Shown here piece by piece: positions 55,472 through 63,803 of a DNA stretch of 64,000 bases (positions are counted from its first letter, which is position 1; every line of letters starts with the position of its first letter). Source of the stretch: Acidovorax delafieldii (GTDB taxonomy: Bacteria > Pseudomonadota > Gammaproteobacteria > Burkholderiales > Burkholderiaceae_C); contig NZ_VJWE01000014.1 in assembly GCF_007993815.1 (NCBI RefSeq), positions 310,001-374,000 of the forward strand, read 5' to 3'. A program made the translations under genes and the position numbers. The notes beneath the pieces are model-generated. The model made no database searches. It was not told the DNA's origin and saw nothing but the letters and a program-made list of their open reading frames with translations.

Positions 55472-55984
55472 TCACTCCACCTCAGCGCCATGACCGAGGT
55501 CCAGCGGCTTGCGTTGAATCAATTCGACGGTTGCCATCACACCAATGGCCACCGCGCACAAAAAGGCCGGCAGCGGCAGCAGCGCAGCGGGGTAGGCCAT
55601 GACGACCGAGCGGCTGCCCATGCCCACCACCACCTGCTGCCAGGCACCCCAGGCCAGCATCGCGCTGGCGGTGATCACCAGCAGCCGGATCACGGCGGTC
55701 AGCAGGCCAAAGGCCACCGGGCGCTTAGCCAGCAGGCCTGCCAGGCTGGTGAAGGCCATGTGTTCGCCTGCCGGATAGGCCGCTGCGGCACCGATGAACA
55801 CCATCCAGACGAACAACAGGCGCGACAGTTCTTCACTGGCTGCCACGCCGCTGCCAAAGCCGTAGCGCAGCACCACGTTGATGAACACGGCCACGGCCAT
55901 CACACCCAGGCAGCTGGCCATGAGCACCTGGGAGATCCGCGCAAAGCGGCTCTGCGGCACGGCTTGTTGTGCGGGGGAACTCAT
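55472..55984 (-). CDS. dctQ: TRAP transporter small permease (DctQ)
   Basis: A 170-aa membrane protein with four helices. RISQVLMASCLGVMAVAVFINVVLRYGFGSGVAASEELSRLLFVWMVFIGAAAAYPAGEHMAFTSL is the DctQ signature: helix, then N.VLRY and the conserved EE..R and W..F.GA segments. It scaffolds the DctM subunit and is required for transport. Its start overlaps the gluconokinase stop by four bases (ATGA), and its stop is three bases from the dctM start. The C-terminal LIQRKPLDLGHGAEVE is cytoplasmic. Confidence 0.9.
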   Translation of the reverse strand: MSSPAQQAVPQSRFARISQVLMASCLGVMAVAVFINVVLRYGFGSGVAASEELSRLLFVWMVFIGAAAAYPAGEHMAFTSLAGLLAKRPVAFGLLTAVIRLLVITASAMLAWGAWQQVVVGMGSRSVVMAYPAALLPLPAFLCAVAIGVMATVELIQRKPLDLGHGAEVE

Positions 55985-56502
55985 GCGGTCTCCTTCGTGG
56001 CCAGCCAGGCCGAGGCTTGCTGTTGCAGCGTGGGCAGGTCCAGCAATGCATCCAGGCGCAGCACGCCCGCCTCGCCCACGGGGGATTCCAGCGTGGCGAA
56101 CTGGCTGTCCACCAAGGCGCTGGAGAAAAAGTGGGTGCCCGCACGGGCGGCCACGCGTTGGCCTGCGCTCGCGCGGTCGATCTCCAGAAAGACGAAACGC
56201 AGCCCGGGGCACGCGTTGCGCAAGCGGTCCCGGTAGACCTTCTTGAGCGCCGAGCAGGTCAACACCGCGCCCTGGGGCTGGGCTTGCAGCAGTTGCCCCA
56301 AGGTGGTCAGCCAGCCTTCCCGGTCTGCATCGGTCAGTGCAATGCCTTGGCGCATCTTTTCGCGGCTCGTGGGGCTGTGGTGGTCGTCCCCTTCGATCAG
56401 GGGCAGGCTCTCGGCCTGTGCCAGGGCAGAACCCAGGCTCGACTTGCCGCAGCCCGCCACGCCCATGACGACCACAAAAGCGGGTGACGCTTGAAAACTC
56501 AT
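55981..56502 (-). CDS. gntK: Gluconokinase
   Basis: A 173-aa kinase of the GntK family. P-loop GVAGCGKSSLG at the start of the fold; GDDHHSPTSREKMRQGIALTDADREGWLTTLG is the gluconate-binding and lid block (compare GD..H...N..KM..G.PL.D.DR..WL in other GntK), and CSALKKVYRDRLRNACPGLRFVFLEID completes it. It phosphorylates gluconate to 6-phosphogluconate for the Entner-Doudoroff or pentose phosphate pathway. It heads the leftward operon gntK-dctQ-dctM-dctP; its ATG is two bases from a LacI-type operator sequence. The length equals E. coli GntK. That it is co-operonic with a TRAP transporter suggests gluconate import by TRAP rather than by GntP permeases. Confidence 0.92.
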   Translation of the reverse strand: MSFQASPAFVVVMGVAGCGKSSLGSALAQAESLPLIEGDDHHSPTSREKMRQGIALTDADREGWLTTLGQLLQAQPQGAVLTCSALKKVYRDRLRNACPGLRFVFLEIDRASAGQRVAARAGTHFFSSALVDSQFATLESPVGEAGVLRLDALLDLPTLQQQASAWLATKETA

Positions 56503-56503
56503 A

Positions 56504-56520
56504 TTGGTAGCGCTATCCAA
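56504..56520. promoter_or_regulatory. LacI-type operator, site 1 (gntK side)
   Basis: TTGGTAGCGCTATCCAA, a palindrome centred on AGCGCT, immediately upstream of the gntK start. It shares AGCGCTATCC with site 2. It fits an operator of the divergent LacI/GntR-type repressor; binding here would block gntK-dctQMP transcription. Confidence 0.6.
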
Positions 56521-56617
56521 ACAATCCATAAAAAAGGCACCCGGTCTGGATGCCGCACAAACTGTGGCAAGCTGAGCAACTTGATCCCAAATGGCTGGCG
56601 TTGCCTTGCCCAAGAGT

Positions 56618-56636
56618 TTGGACAGCGCTATCCTAA
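56618..56636. promoter_or_regulatory. LacI-type operator, site 2 (regulator side)
   Basis: TTGGACAGCGCTATCCTAA, near-palindromic around AGCGCT, 35 bases before the regulator start. With site 1 it gives the consensus TTGGAtAGCGCTATCCAA. The site spacing of about 115 bases would allow looping, and the position suggests autoregulation. Confidence 0.6.
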
Positions 56637-56670
56637 CCAGATCCATCCCCAGCCCCGTGAGGGTTAACCC

Positions 56671-57708
56671 TTGAACAAACCCGAGACAAAACCCGACGCC
56701 AAACGCCGCTCCAGCGGCCGCATCACGCTGAGCGACGTGGCCAAGGCCGCCGAGGTCAGCCCCATCACTGCCTCCCGCGCCCTGCGGGGAGAACGCGGCG
56801 TGGCGCAAGAACTGGTGCAGCGCGTAAAAGTCGCCGCTGAGCAATTGGGCTATGTGCCCGACCCCGCAGCGCGCGCACTCGCTTCACAGCGCAGCGTGCA
56901 GGTGCCTGTGCTGGTGCCGCTGCTGTCCAACGCGCTGTTTGTGGACGTGCTGGAGGCCGTGCATCGCACGCTGTTCCCGCAGGGCTACCAGGCGCTGATC
57001 GGCGTCACGCACTACGACCCGCAAGAGGAGGAGCAGCTGCTGCGCACCTACCTCGCGCACCGTCCGGCCGGGCTGCTGGTCACCGGCTTTGACCGCACCG
57101 AGGCCGCGCGCCACCTGATTGCCGCCAGCGGCGTGCCCTGCGTGCACCTGATGGAGATGACCTCGGCCCCCGGCGTGTTCTGCGTGGGGTTTTCGCAGCA
57201 GGATGCAGGCCACAGCATGACGGACCACCTGCTGGCGCGTGGCTACCAAAAGATCGCTTTTGTAGCCGCCCAGCTGGACCCCCGCACCATGCAGCGCGCA
57301 GAGGGCTACCGCCGCTGTCTGCGCGAAGCCGGCCTGTACGACCCCAAGCTGGAGCTGCTGAGCCCGCAGCCCTCATCGATGCGGCTGGGTGGCGAACTGC
57401 TGGAAGAGCTGCTGCGCACCCGCCCCGGTGTCGATGCCGTGTTCTTCTGCAATGACGACTTGGCCCAGGGCGGCCTGCTGGCCGCGCAGCGCCTGGGTCT
57501 GTCGGTGCCCGGCCAAGTGGCCATTGCGGGCTTCAACGACCTGGCAGGCAGCGACCAGATGCTGCCGCCGCTGACCACGGTCCACACGCCACGCTCCGCC
57601 GTGGGCGAGGCCAGCGCACGCATGCTGCTGACGCTGATGCGCGGCGAGGTGCCAGAGTACAACTCGGTGAATCTGGGGTTTGAGCTGACGGTGCGCGAGA
57701 GCACCTGA
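56671..57708 (+). CDS. LacI-family transcriptional regulator (GntR type)
   Basis: A 345-aa LacI-family regulator. The N-terminal helix-turn-helix is RITLSDVAKAAEVSPITASRALRGERGVAQELVQRV (about residues 17-52), with the hinge AAEQLGYVPDPAARALASQRS. The effector domain follows: VPVLVPLLSNALFVDVLEAVHRTLFPQGYQALIGVTHYD and HSMTDHLLARGYQKIAFVAAQLDPRTMQRAEGYRRCL, ending AIAGFNDLAGSDQMLPPLTTVHTPR. It is divergent from gntK-dctQMP and resembles GntR (gluconate repressor); gluconate or a derivative is the likely inducer. The start is TTG at 56671 with GAGGG eight bases upstream; no in-frame ATG lies closer. Two operator-like palindromes lie between the two transcripts. Confidence 0.87.
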   Translation: MNKPETKPDAKRRSSGRITLSDVAKAAEVSPITASRALRGERGVAQELVQRVKVAAEQLGYVPDPAARALASQRSVQVPVLVPLLSNALFVDVLEAVHRTLFPQGYQALIGVTHYDPQEEEQLLRTYLAHRPAGLLVTGFDRTEAARHLIAASGVPCVHLMEMTSAPGVFCVGFSQQDAGHSMTDHLLARGYQKIAFVAAQLDPRTMQRAEGYRRCLREAGLYDPKLELLSPQPSSMRLGGELLEELLRTRPGVDAVFFCNDDLAQGGLLAAQRLGLSVPGQVAIAGFNDLAGSDQMLPPLTTVHTPRSAVGEASARMLLTLMRGEVPEYNSVNLGFELTVREST

Positions 57709-58144
57709 CCCCTCTCTCCGCGGCGCCCACCGGAAGCCACAGCGCCGCCCAGACCTACGCCAAGACCCGGCGGCAACACGGTCGCTCGTCTCGCGCAGAC
57801 AACCCACTCCCTCACTATCGCTCAGGCCAGGGTGAGCGCCGTCGCACGCCACAACCGTCGCGTGCGCACCCCCCACTTTGCCCACCTTTGAGCTCACGCC
57901 TCCTACCGGCCCTGCAGACGGGACGAGACCCTGACAGTCACGCAGCGCACGCCGTCGCGGCGGTACCTCCTACCCAGCATGCGACTCGGAGTCAGCGCAC
58001 AGAGCTCTCACTCCAATTTAAGACAATATATTTTCACAAAGGCAACAAAAATTTTTTATCAAAGGTGCTCTTATCTACCGATAAATCTATCGATTTCTGG
58101 GAAAAATTCGGGTTAACACTTACCTCGCCACAAACGACAACTGT
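57709..58144. other. Gene-free interval upstream of the bad/ali operon
   Basis: About 435 bases without a protein-like frame. The first 300 bases have the usual G+C; from about 58010 the sequence becomes markedly A+T-rich, as befits a regulatory region. A CGAT-N6-ATCG dyad lies near 58080. No regulator gene is present here. Confidence 0.5.
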
Positions 58145-58173
58145 TTGACACATTCAATTTGCATCATTACGAT
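58145..58173 (+). promoter_or_regulatory. Sigma70-type promoter of the bad/ali operon
   Basis: TTGACA (58145-58150) and TACGAT (58168-58173) are separated by 17 bases: a perfect -35, a good -10 and ideal spacing. It lies about 75 bases before the badH start in an A+T-rich stretch and predicts a leader of about 65-70 bases. Confidence 0.7.
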
Positions 58174-58181
58174 AAGCAAAT
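58157..58181. promoter_or_regulatory. Candidate repressor operator over the -10 box
   Basis: ATTTGC (58157-58162) and GCAAAT (58176-58181) form an inverted repeat with a 13-base spacer that covers the -10 element. A MarR-type repressor (as BadR controls the homologous genes in Rhodopseudomonas) would fit such a site; no such gene is in the window. Confidence 0.4.
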
Positions 58182-58247
58182 ATGTTGTCTTAATTGCCTT
58201 CTGCTGTTGTAGCAGGGGGTGTGCCCCGAACTACTCAGGAGAGAACC

Positions 58248-59015
58248 ATGCGCAATCTGAATGGAAAGACCGTGATCGTGACCGGCGGCGGCGGCGGCAT
58301 TGGTGGGGCCACCAGCCGCCGCTTTGCCGAAGAAGGTGCCAAGGTGGCTGTGTTCGACATGAACCTGGAGGCTGCGCAGAAAGTGGCCGAAGGCATCCAG
58401 GCTGCAGGGGGCGTGGCCCAGGCCTTCCAGTGCAATATCACCCAGCGCACCCAGGTAGATACCGCCGTGGCAGCGGCCGAAGCTGCCCTGGGACCCATCG
58501 ATGTACTGGTCAACAACGCCGGCTGGGATGTGTTCAAGCCTTTCACCAAGACCGTGCCTGCCGAGTGGGACAAGCTCATTGCCATCAACCTGACGGGCGC
58601 CCTGCACATGCTGCACGCCGTGCTGCCCGGCATGGCAGAGCGCAAGAAGGGCCGCATCGTCAACATCGCGTCCGATGCGGCGCGCGGTGGTTCGTCCGGC
58701 GAGGCGGTGTACTCCGCGTGCAAGGGAGGGCTGGTGGCCTTGTCCAAGACGCTGGCCCGGGAGCACGCCCGCCAGAACATCACCGTCAACGTGGTCTGCC
58801 CCGGCCCCACCGACACCGCACTGCTGGCCGGTGTGGCTGAAGGCGCCCGCGACCCCGCCAAGCTGCTGGAAGCGTTTCGCAGCGCCATCCCCCTGGGCCG
58901 CCTGGGCCAGCCCGATGACCTGGCCAGCGCCATTGCCTTCTTTGGCAGCGATGACGCGGGCTTCATCACCGGCCAGGTCATCAGCGTGTCGGGCGGCCTG
59001 ACCATGCACGGTTGA
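58248..59015 (+). CDS. badH: 2-hydroxycyclohexanecarboxyl-CoA dehydrogenase (BadH-like SDR)
   Basis: A 255-aa short-chain dehydrogenase. NAD-binding TGGGGGIGGATSRRF, the structural NNAGWD block, catalytic Ser and the YSACKGG Tyr-Lys pair, and PGPTDTALL; the C-terminus has ITGQVISVSGGLTMHG. By itself it could be any SDR, but it is directly followed by badI- and aliBA-like genes, the exact set for cyclohexanecarboxylate oxidation in Rhodopseudomonas palustris, where BadH oxidises 2-hydroxycyclohexanecarboxyl-CoA to the 2-keto compound. CAGGAG precedes the ATG. First gene of the operon behind a strong promoter. Confidence 0.88.
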   Translation: MRNLNGKTVIVTGGGGGIGGATSRRFAEEGAKVAVFDMNLEAAQKVAEGIQAAGGVAQAFQCNITQRTQVDTAVAAAEAALGPIDVLVNNAGWDVFKPFTKTVPAEWDKLIAINLTGALHMLHAVLPGMAERKKGRIVNIASDAARGGSSGEAVYSACKGGLVALSKTLAREHARQNITVNVVCPGPTDTALLAGVAEGARDPAKLLEAFRSAIPLGRLGQPDDLASAIAFFGSDDAGFITGQVISVSGGLTMHG

Positions 59016-59052
59016 TCCCCGGATACCTCCTTACCTTTACCGAGAGAACACC

Positions 59053-59835
59053 ATGAATTTCGAAGACATCCTGTACGAAGTGCGCAACGGCGTGGCCTGG
59101 ATCACCATCAACCGGCCCGACAAGATGAACGCCTTTCGCGGTCAGACCTGCGACGAAATCATCAAGGCGCTGAACAAGGCCGGCTATGACCGTGATGTGG
59201 GTGCCATCGTGCTGGCCGGCGCTGGCGATCGCGCCTTCTGCACTGGCGGCGACCAATCGGCCCACAGCGGCAACTACGACGGCCGCGGCACCATTGGGCT
59301 GCCTATGGAAGAGCTGCACACCGCCATCCGCGACGTGCCCAAGCCCGTGATCGCCCGCGTGCAAGGTTTTGCGATCGGCGGCGGCAACGTGCTGGCCACC
59401 ATCTGTGACCTGACCATCTGCTCCGACAAGGCGCAGTTCGGTCAAGTCGGTCCCAAGATGGGCTCAGTGGACCCCGGCTACGGCACGGCTTTCCTGGCCC
59501 GGGTCGTCGGAGAAAAGAAAGCGCGCGAGATCTGGTACCTCAACCGCCGCTACAGCGGCGCCGAGGCCGTGGCCATGGGCCTTGCCAACTTCTGCTTCCC
59601 GCACGAAGAGCTGGATGCAGAAGTGCAAAAAATTGGTGAAGAGCTGTGCGAGCGCAGCCCCACCGCGCTGGCCATTGCAAAGCGCAGCTTCAACGCAGAC
59701 ACCGCCCACCAGGCCGGCATTGCGGGCCTGGGCATGTATGCGCTCAAGCTGTACTACGACACCGAAGAGTCGCGAGAAGGCGTGAACGCTTTGAAAGAGA
59801 AGCGCAAGCCCGAATTCCGCAAGTACGTGAAGTAA
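59053..59835 (+). CDS. badI: 2-ketocyclohexanecarboxyl-CoA hydrolase (BadI)
   Basis: A 260-aa crotonase-fold enzyme. It matches the BadI sequence as I recall it over nearly its whole length: FEDILYEVRNGVAWITINRPDKMNAF, GAGDRAFCTGGDQS, GLPMEELHTAIRDVPKPVIARVQG, VGPKMGSVDPGYGTAFLARVVGEKKAREIWYL and SPTALAIAKRSFNADTAHQAGIAGLGMYALKLYYDT. Its reaction opens the ring of 2-ketocyclohexanecarboxyl-CoA by hydration and C-C cleavage, giving pimeloyl-CoA. The relatives MenB (naphthoate synthase) share the fold and the mechanism in reverse. It is the most diagnostic gene of the cluster. It lies 37 bases after badH with its own ribosome site. Confidence 0.95.
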   Translation: MNFEDILYEVRNGVAWITINRPDKMNAFRGQTCDEIIKALNKAGYDRDVGAIVLAGAGDRAFCTGGDQSAHSGNYDGRGTIGLPMEELHTAIRDVPKPVIARVQGFAIGGGNVLATICDLTICSDKAQFGQVGPKMGSVDPGYGTAFLARVVGEKKAREIWYLNRRYSGAEAVAMGLANFCFPHEELDAEVQKIGEELCERSPTALAIAKRSFNADTAHQAGIAGLGMYALKLYYDTEESREGVNALKEKRKPEFRKYVK

Positions 59836-59855
59836 GCAACCGCCGGAGAAGAACG

Positions 59856-61013
59856 ATGAACCCGAACCCGTACATCAACGAAGACCTGCAGGCCCTGGCT
59901 GAAACGGTGCGCCGCTTTGCGCAGGAGAAGGTCGCACCTGGCTTTTTGGAGCGCGACAAGACCCGGGTGCTGGACCGCGCCCTGCTGCGTGAAATGGGCT
60001 CGCTCGGGTTCATCGTGCCGGAGTTGCCCGAGCAGTTCGGCGGACTGGGCATGGGGTGTCTGGCTGCGGGCGTGATCCACGAAGAGATTGCCCGCGCCGA
60101 CCTGAGCTTCTCGTACCTGAATCTGCTGGCATCGCTCAACGCGCAGATCCTGTCCAAGTATGGCAACCCTGACGTGGTCGGCCCCTGGCTGCAGAAACTT
60201 ATTCAAGGCGAAGCGATCTGCGCCATCGCCCTGACCGAGCCGCGTGGCGGCTCCGACGCCGCCAACCTGCGCCTGAAGATCGACCGCGATGGCGACCATT
60301 ACGTCATCAACGGTGAAAAGACCTCCATCTCCGCCGCCGACCAGGCTGACATCACCGTGGTGTTTGGTCGCACCGGCACACCCGAGCAGGCCGCGCATGG
60401 GGTGACCGCCGTGCTGGTGCCCATGGATACACCTGGCATCACCACCAACCGCTTTGACTGCCATGGCCAACGCGCCATTGGCCGCGGCTCGATCTTTTTC
60501 GAGAACGTGCGCGTGCCCATCAGCCACCGCCTGGGCGACGAGAACAAGGGCTTCGTGCAGGTAATGCACGGCTTTGACTTCTCGCGCTCGCTCATCGGTC
60601 TGCAATGCCTGGCCGTGGCGCGCGTGGCACTGGAGGAAACCTGGGAATACATCACCCAGCGCCAGGCCTTCGGCCAGCCGCTGTCGGCGTTCCAGGGCGT
60701 GACGCATCCTCTGGCGCAGTACGACACCGAGGTCGAAGGCGCTCGCCTGCTGTGCCTGCAGGGCCTGTGGCTCAAGGACAAGGGCCTGCCGCACACCGCA
60801 GAAGCCGGCATGGCCAAGTGGTGGGGCCCCAAGCTGGCCTACGACGTGATCCACCAATGCCTGCTGTGCTTTGGCCACGGCGGCTACGACCGCGGACTGA
60901 TGGAGCAGCGCCTGCGCGACGTGCTGGGCTTCCAGATCGGAGACGGCACGGCGCAGATCATGAAAACCATCATCGCCCGCGCCCGAGCCGGCCGCAAGTT
61001 TGTGCCTGCCTGA
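59856..61013 (+). CDS. aliB: Cyclohexanecarboxyl-CoA dehydrogenase (AliB-like acyl-CoA dehydrogenase)
   Basis: A 385-aa acyl-CoA dehydrogenase. LTEPRGGSDAANLRLKIDRDGDHYVINGEKTSIS binds FAD and substrate, and ITQRQAFGQPLSAFQGVTHPLAQYDTEVEGARLL is the classical C-terminal helix block. In the usual YEGT motif that carries the catalytic Glu, this protein has IGDGTAQIM, so Asp363 replaces Glu. Expected role from context: oxidation of cyclohexanecarboxyl-CoA to cyclohex-1-ene-1-carboxyl-CoA, electrons going to ETF (etfBA lies 42 kb away in this window). GGAG precedes the ATG, 20 bases after badI. Third gene of the operon. Confidence 0.9.
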   Translation: MNPNPYINEDLQALAETVRRFAQEKVAPGFLERDKTRVLDRALLREMGSLGFIVPELPEQFGGLGMGCLAAGVIHEEIARADLSFSYLNLLASLNAQILSKYGNPDVVGPWLQKLIQGEAICAIALTEPRGGSDAANLRLKIDRDGDHYVINGEKTSISAADQADITVVFGRTGTPEQAAHGVTAVLVPMDTPGITTNRFDCHGQRAIGRGSIFFENVRVPISHRLGDENKGFVQVMHGFDFSRSLIGLQCLAVARVALEETWEYITQRQAFGQPLSAFQGVTHPLAQYDTEVEGARLLCLQGLWLKDKGLPHTAEAGMAKWWGPKLAYDVIHQCLLCFGHGGYDRGLMEQRLRDVLGFQIGDGTAQIMKTIIARARAGRKFVPA

Positions 61014-61083
61014 GCGCCCCCCCAAGTCACCACAGCTCACCGCAGGCCACGGATCACCCACAACAACACCAGGAGACAAGACC

Positions 61084-62727
61084 ATGGAATTTGACGCTGT
61101 ACTGCTCCCCCCGCGCCGCACGCAGCGGGTGGCCGAAGGCCACTGGCGTGACCGCACCATCAACGATGCGCTGGACGCCTGCGTGGCCACCTGCCCCGAC
61201 AAGCTGGCGCTGACCGCGCTGCAAGTGGAAACGGGAGCCACCACCCGCTTTACCTACCGCGAGTTGGCACGCATGGCTGATCGCATTGCCGTGGGCCTAT
61301 CGCGCCTGGGCGTGGGCCGGGGCGACGTCGTGGCGTGCCAGTTGCCCAATTGGTGGCAGTTCACGCTGACCTACCTGGCCTGCTCGCGCATCGGTGCCGT
61401 AATGAACCCGCTGATGCACATCTTTCGCGAGCGCGAACTCTCGTTCATGCTGCAACATGGCGAGGCCAAGGTGGTGATTGCGCCCCAAACCTTTCGGGGC
61501 TTTGATTTTGAGCAAATGATCACCGCCCTTCAGCCCGCCATGCCGCACCTCAAGCATGTGGTGGTGGTCGGTGGCAGTGGTGCCAACAGCTTTGACGCCC
61601 TGCTCAGCGCTCCCGAATGGGAACAGCAGCCCGATGCGCAAGCCATCCTGACCGCCCACCGCCCCGGCCCCGACGAAGTCACCCAGCTCATCTACACGTC
61701 GGGCACCACGGGCGAGCCCAAGGGCGTTATGCACTCGGCCAACACCGTGATGGCCAACATCATCCCGTACGCCGAGCGCTTGCACCTGGGTGCCGACGAC
61801 GTGGTGTTGATGGCCTCGCCCATGGCACACCAGACGGGCTTCATGTACGGCCTGATCATGCCCATCCTCCTACAGGCCAGTGCAGTGCTACAGGACGTGT
61901 GGGAGCCCACCAAGGCCATTGCACTGATCAATGCAGAGAAGGCCAGCTTCACCATGGCCTCCACGCCGTTCCTCACCGATCTGGCGCGTACGGTGGCCGA
62001 CAGCGGCGTAGCCGTACCCAGCCTGCGCACCTTTTTGTGCGCTGGCGCGCCCATCCCTGGTCCGCTGGTGGAACAGGCGCGCAAGGCGCTGGGCGCCAAG
62101 ATCGTCTCGGCTTGGGGCATGACCGAGAACGGCGCTGTCACGCTCACCCGTCTGGAGGACGACGATGAACGCTCTTTCAACACCGATGGCTGCCCACTGC
62201 CTGGCGTGGAGATCAAGGTGGTGGATGTGGACGGCAACGCCCTGCCGCCGGGCGAGCCCGGCAAGCTGCTGCTGCGCTCATGCTCCAACTTTGGCGGCTA
62301 CCTGCACCGCGCGCATCTGAACGCCACCGACGCCGACGACTGGTTCGACACCGGCGACCTAGCCCGCATCGACGAGCGCGGCTACCTGCGCATCACGGGC
62401 CGCAGCAAGGACGTGATCATCCGCGGCGGCGAGAACATTCCAGTGGTTGAAGTCGAGTCGCTGCTCTACCGCCACCCCGCCATCGCCATGGCGGCCATCG
62501 TGGCCTACCCCGACGAGCGCCTGGGCGAGCGGGCCTGCGCCGTGGTGGTGCCCAAGCCCGGGCAGACCATCGACCTGCCAAGCCTGGTGCAGTTCCTCAA
62601 GGACCAGAAGATTGCCGTGCAGTACATCCCCGAGCGCCTGATCGTGCGAGACGTGATGCCAGCCACACCGTCCGGAAAGATCCAGAAGTTCAAGCTGCGC
62701 GAAATGCTGCGCGAACAGGTTGCCTGA
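61084..62727 (+). CDS. aliA: Cyclohexanecarboxylate-CoA ligase (AliA-like)
   Basis: A 547-aa AMP-forming acyl-CoA synthetase. TQLIYTSGTTGEPKGVMHSA is the P-loop-like motif, SAWGMTENGAVTLTRL the A5 motif, DWFDTGDLARIDERGYLRITGRSKDVIIRGGENIPVVEVESLLYRHP the hinge and C-terminal-domain core, and MPATPSGKIQKFKL holds the lysine that catalyses adenylate formation. In the homologous Rhodopseudomonas cluster AliA activates cyclohexanecarboxylate to its CoA thioester using ATP. The substrate is assigned from the neighbouring badH, badI and aliB genes; the sequence alone would fit other medium-chain or cyclic acids. AGGAG precedes the ATG. Confidence 0.88.
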   Translation: MEFDAVLLPPRRTQRVAEGHWRDRTINDALDACVATCPDKLALTALQVETGATTRFTYRELARMADRIAVGLSRLGVGRGDVVACQLPNWWQFTLTYLACSRIGAVMNPLMHIFRERELSFMLQHGEAKVVIAPQTFRGFDFEQMITALQPAMPHLKHVVVVGGSGANSFDALLSAPEWEQQPDAQAILTAHRPGPDEVTQLIYTSGTTGEPKGVMHSANTVMANIIPYAERLHLGADDVVLMASPMAHQTGFMYGLIMPILLQASAVLQDVWEPTKAIALINAEKASFTMASTPFLTDLARTVADSGVAVPSLRTFLCAGAPIPGPLVEQARKALGAKIVSAWGMTENGAVTLTRLEDDDERSFNTDGCPLPGVEIKVVDVDGNALPPGEPGKLLLRSCSNFGGYLHRAHLNATDADDWFDTGDLARIDERGYLRITGRSKDVIIRGGENIPVVEVESLLYRHPAIAMAAIVAYPDERLGERACAVVVPKPGQTIDLPSLVQFLKDQKIAVQYIPERLIVRDVMPATPSGKIQKFKLREMLREQVA

Positions 62728-62787
62728 AGGTTGCCACCGTTTTCCCGTCAATCACTATTACACAACAAACCAGCAGGAGACAACGAC

Positions 62788-63780
62788 ATGCTTACACGCC
62801 AACCTTCCCCCATCCGCAGACGCCTCATCCAGTCTGCCGCCCTGGCACTCTGTGTCCTGGGCGCCATCGGCACGGCGCATGCGCAGGCCTGGCCCACCAA
62901 GCCAGTCAAGATCGTGGTCGGCTTTGCCCCAGGCGGCACCACCGATGTGATGGCACGCGTCATGGCCCAGTCGCTCACCGAAGCACTGGGCCAGCCCGTT
63001 GTGGTGGACAACAAACCTGGCGCCAGCGGCAACGTGGCAGCGGCCGAAGTGATTCGCGCACCTGCAGACGGCCACACCTTCCTGATTGCGCCTACTTCGT
63101 TCGAAACGGCCAACCCTTTCCTCTTCAAGCAGAGCATTGCCCCGGCCAAGGACCTCACGCCCATCGCGGGCGTGGGCCGCAGCCAGATGTACTTGGTGGT
63201 CAAGCCCCAGTCCACCTTCAAGGACGCCAGGGAGTTTGTGGCCTATGCCCGCGCCAACCCGGGCAAACTGTCGTACTCCTCCGCAGGCCCCGGCACGCCA
63301 CCGCACCTGGCGGGCGAGTTGTTCAAGAAGGTCACCGGCGTGTTTGCAACGCACATCCCTTACCGGGGCGCAGCGCCTGCATTGCAGGATGTGATGGCCA
63401 ACCAGGCGGACTATGTCTTTGACCCAGGCATTGCGTTCCCGCACGTGCGCGCAGGCAAGGTACGCATGCTGGCAGTGGCGGGGGCCAAGCGGTCGTCGTT
63501 CTTCCCGGATGTACCCACGCTGGCAGAGCTCGGCTTCAAGGGTGCGGAGCTGGACATCTGGTTTGGCATGTGGGCCCCCAATGGCACGCCTGCAGACGTC
63601 ACGGCCCGCATGGCCCGGGAGATCGCCAAGGTGCTGGCCCTGCCCAGCACCAAGAACCGCTATGAATCGCTGGGCGCCGAGCCCGTGGGCCTGGACAACG
63701 CCGAGTTCCGCACCCTTCTGACCGAAGAGACCAAGCTGCTGTCTGGCCTGATCCAGGAAGCCAAGATCAACATCGACTGA
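62788..63780 (+). CDS. Bug/TctC-family periplasmic binding protein
   Basis: A 330-aa binding protein. Signal peptide IRRRLIQSAALALCVLGAIGTAHA, followed by WPTKPVKIVVGFAPGGTTDVMARVMAQSLTEALGQPVVVDNKPGASGNVAAAEVIRAPADGHTFLIA, the Bug-family signature. HIPYRGAAPALQDVMANQADYVFDPGIAFPHVRAGKVRMLAVA is another family block. Bug proteins are very numerous in Comamonadaceae and bind small carboxylates; some work with TctAB permeases and others act as sensors. No permease gene is adjacent. Its place within the bad/ali operon suggests that it captures cyclohexanecarboxylate or a related acid. CAGGAG precedes the ATG. Confidence 0.9.
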   Translation: MLTRQPSPIRRRLIQSAALALCVLGAIGTAHAQAWPTKPVKIVVGFAPGGTTDVMARVMAQSLTEALGQPVVVDNKPGASGNVAAAEVIRAPADGHTFLIAPTSFETANPFLFKQSIAPAKDLTPIAGVGRSQMYLVVKPQSTFKDAREFVAYARANPGKLSYSSAGPGTPPHLAGELFKKVTGVFATHIPYRGAAPALQDVMANQADYVFDPGIAFPHVRAGKVRMLAVAGAKRSSFFPDVPTLAELGFKGAELDIWFGMWAPNGTPADVTARMAREIAKVLALPSTKNRYESLGAEPVGLDNAEFRTLLTEETKLLSGLIQEAKINID

Positions 63781-63803
63781 CCCGGCCACCCGCCACACCC
63801 ACC

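Noticed and set aside
57244-57266. CTACCAAAAG...CTTTTGTAG inverted repeat in the LacI-type gene
   Set aside because: Resembles the family A arm but lacks all other blocks and encodes the conserved GYQKIAFVA segment of LacI proteins, so it is coding constraint.
57373-57897. A 174-residue leftward frame across the LacI gene end and the following interval
   Set aside because: Mostly antisense to the regulator; its continuation is short and without motif.
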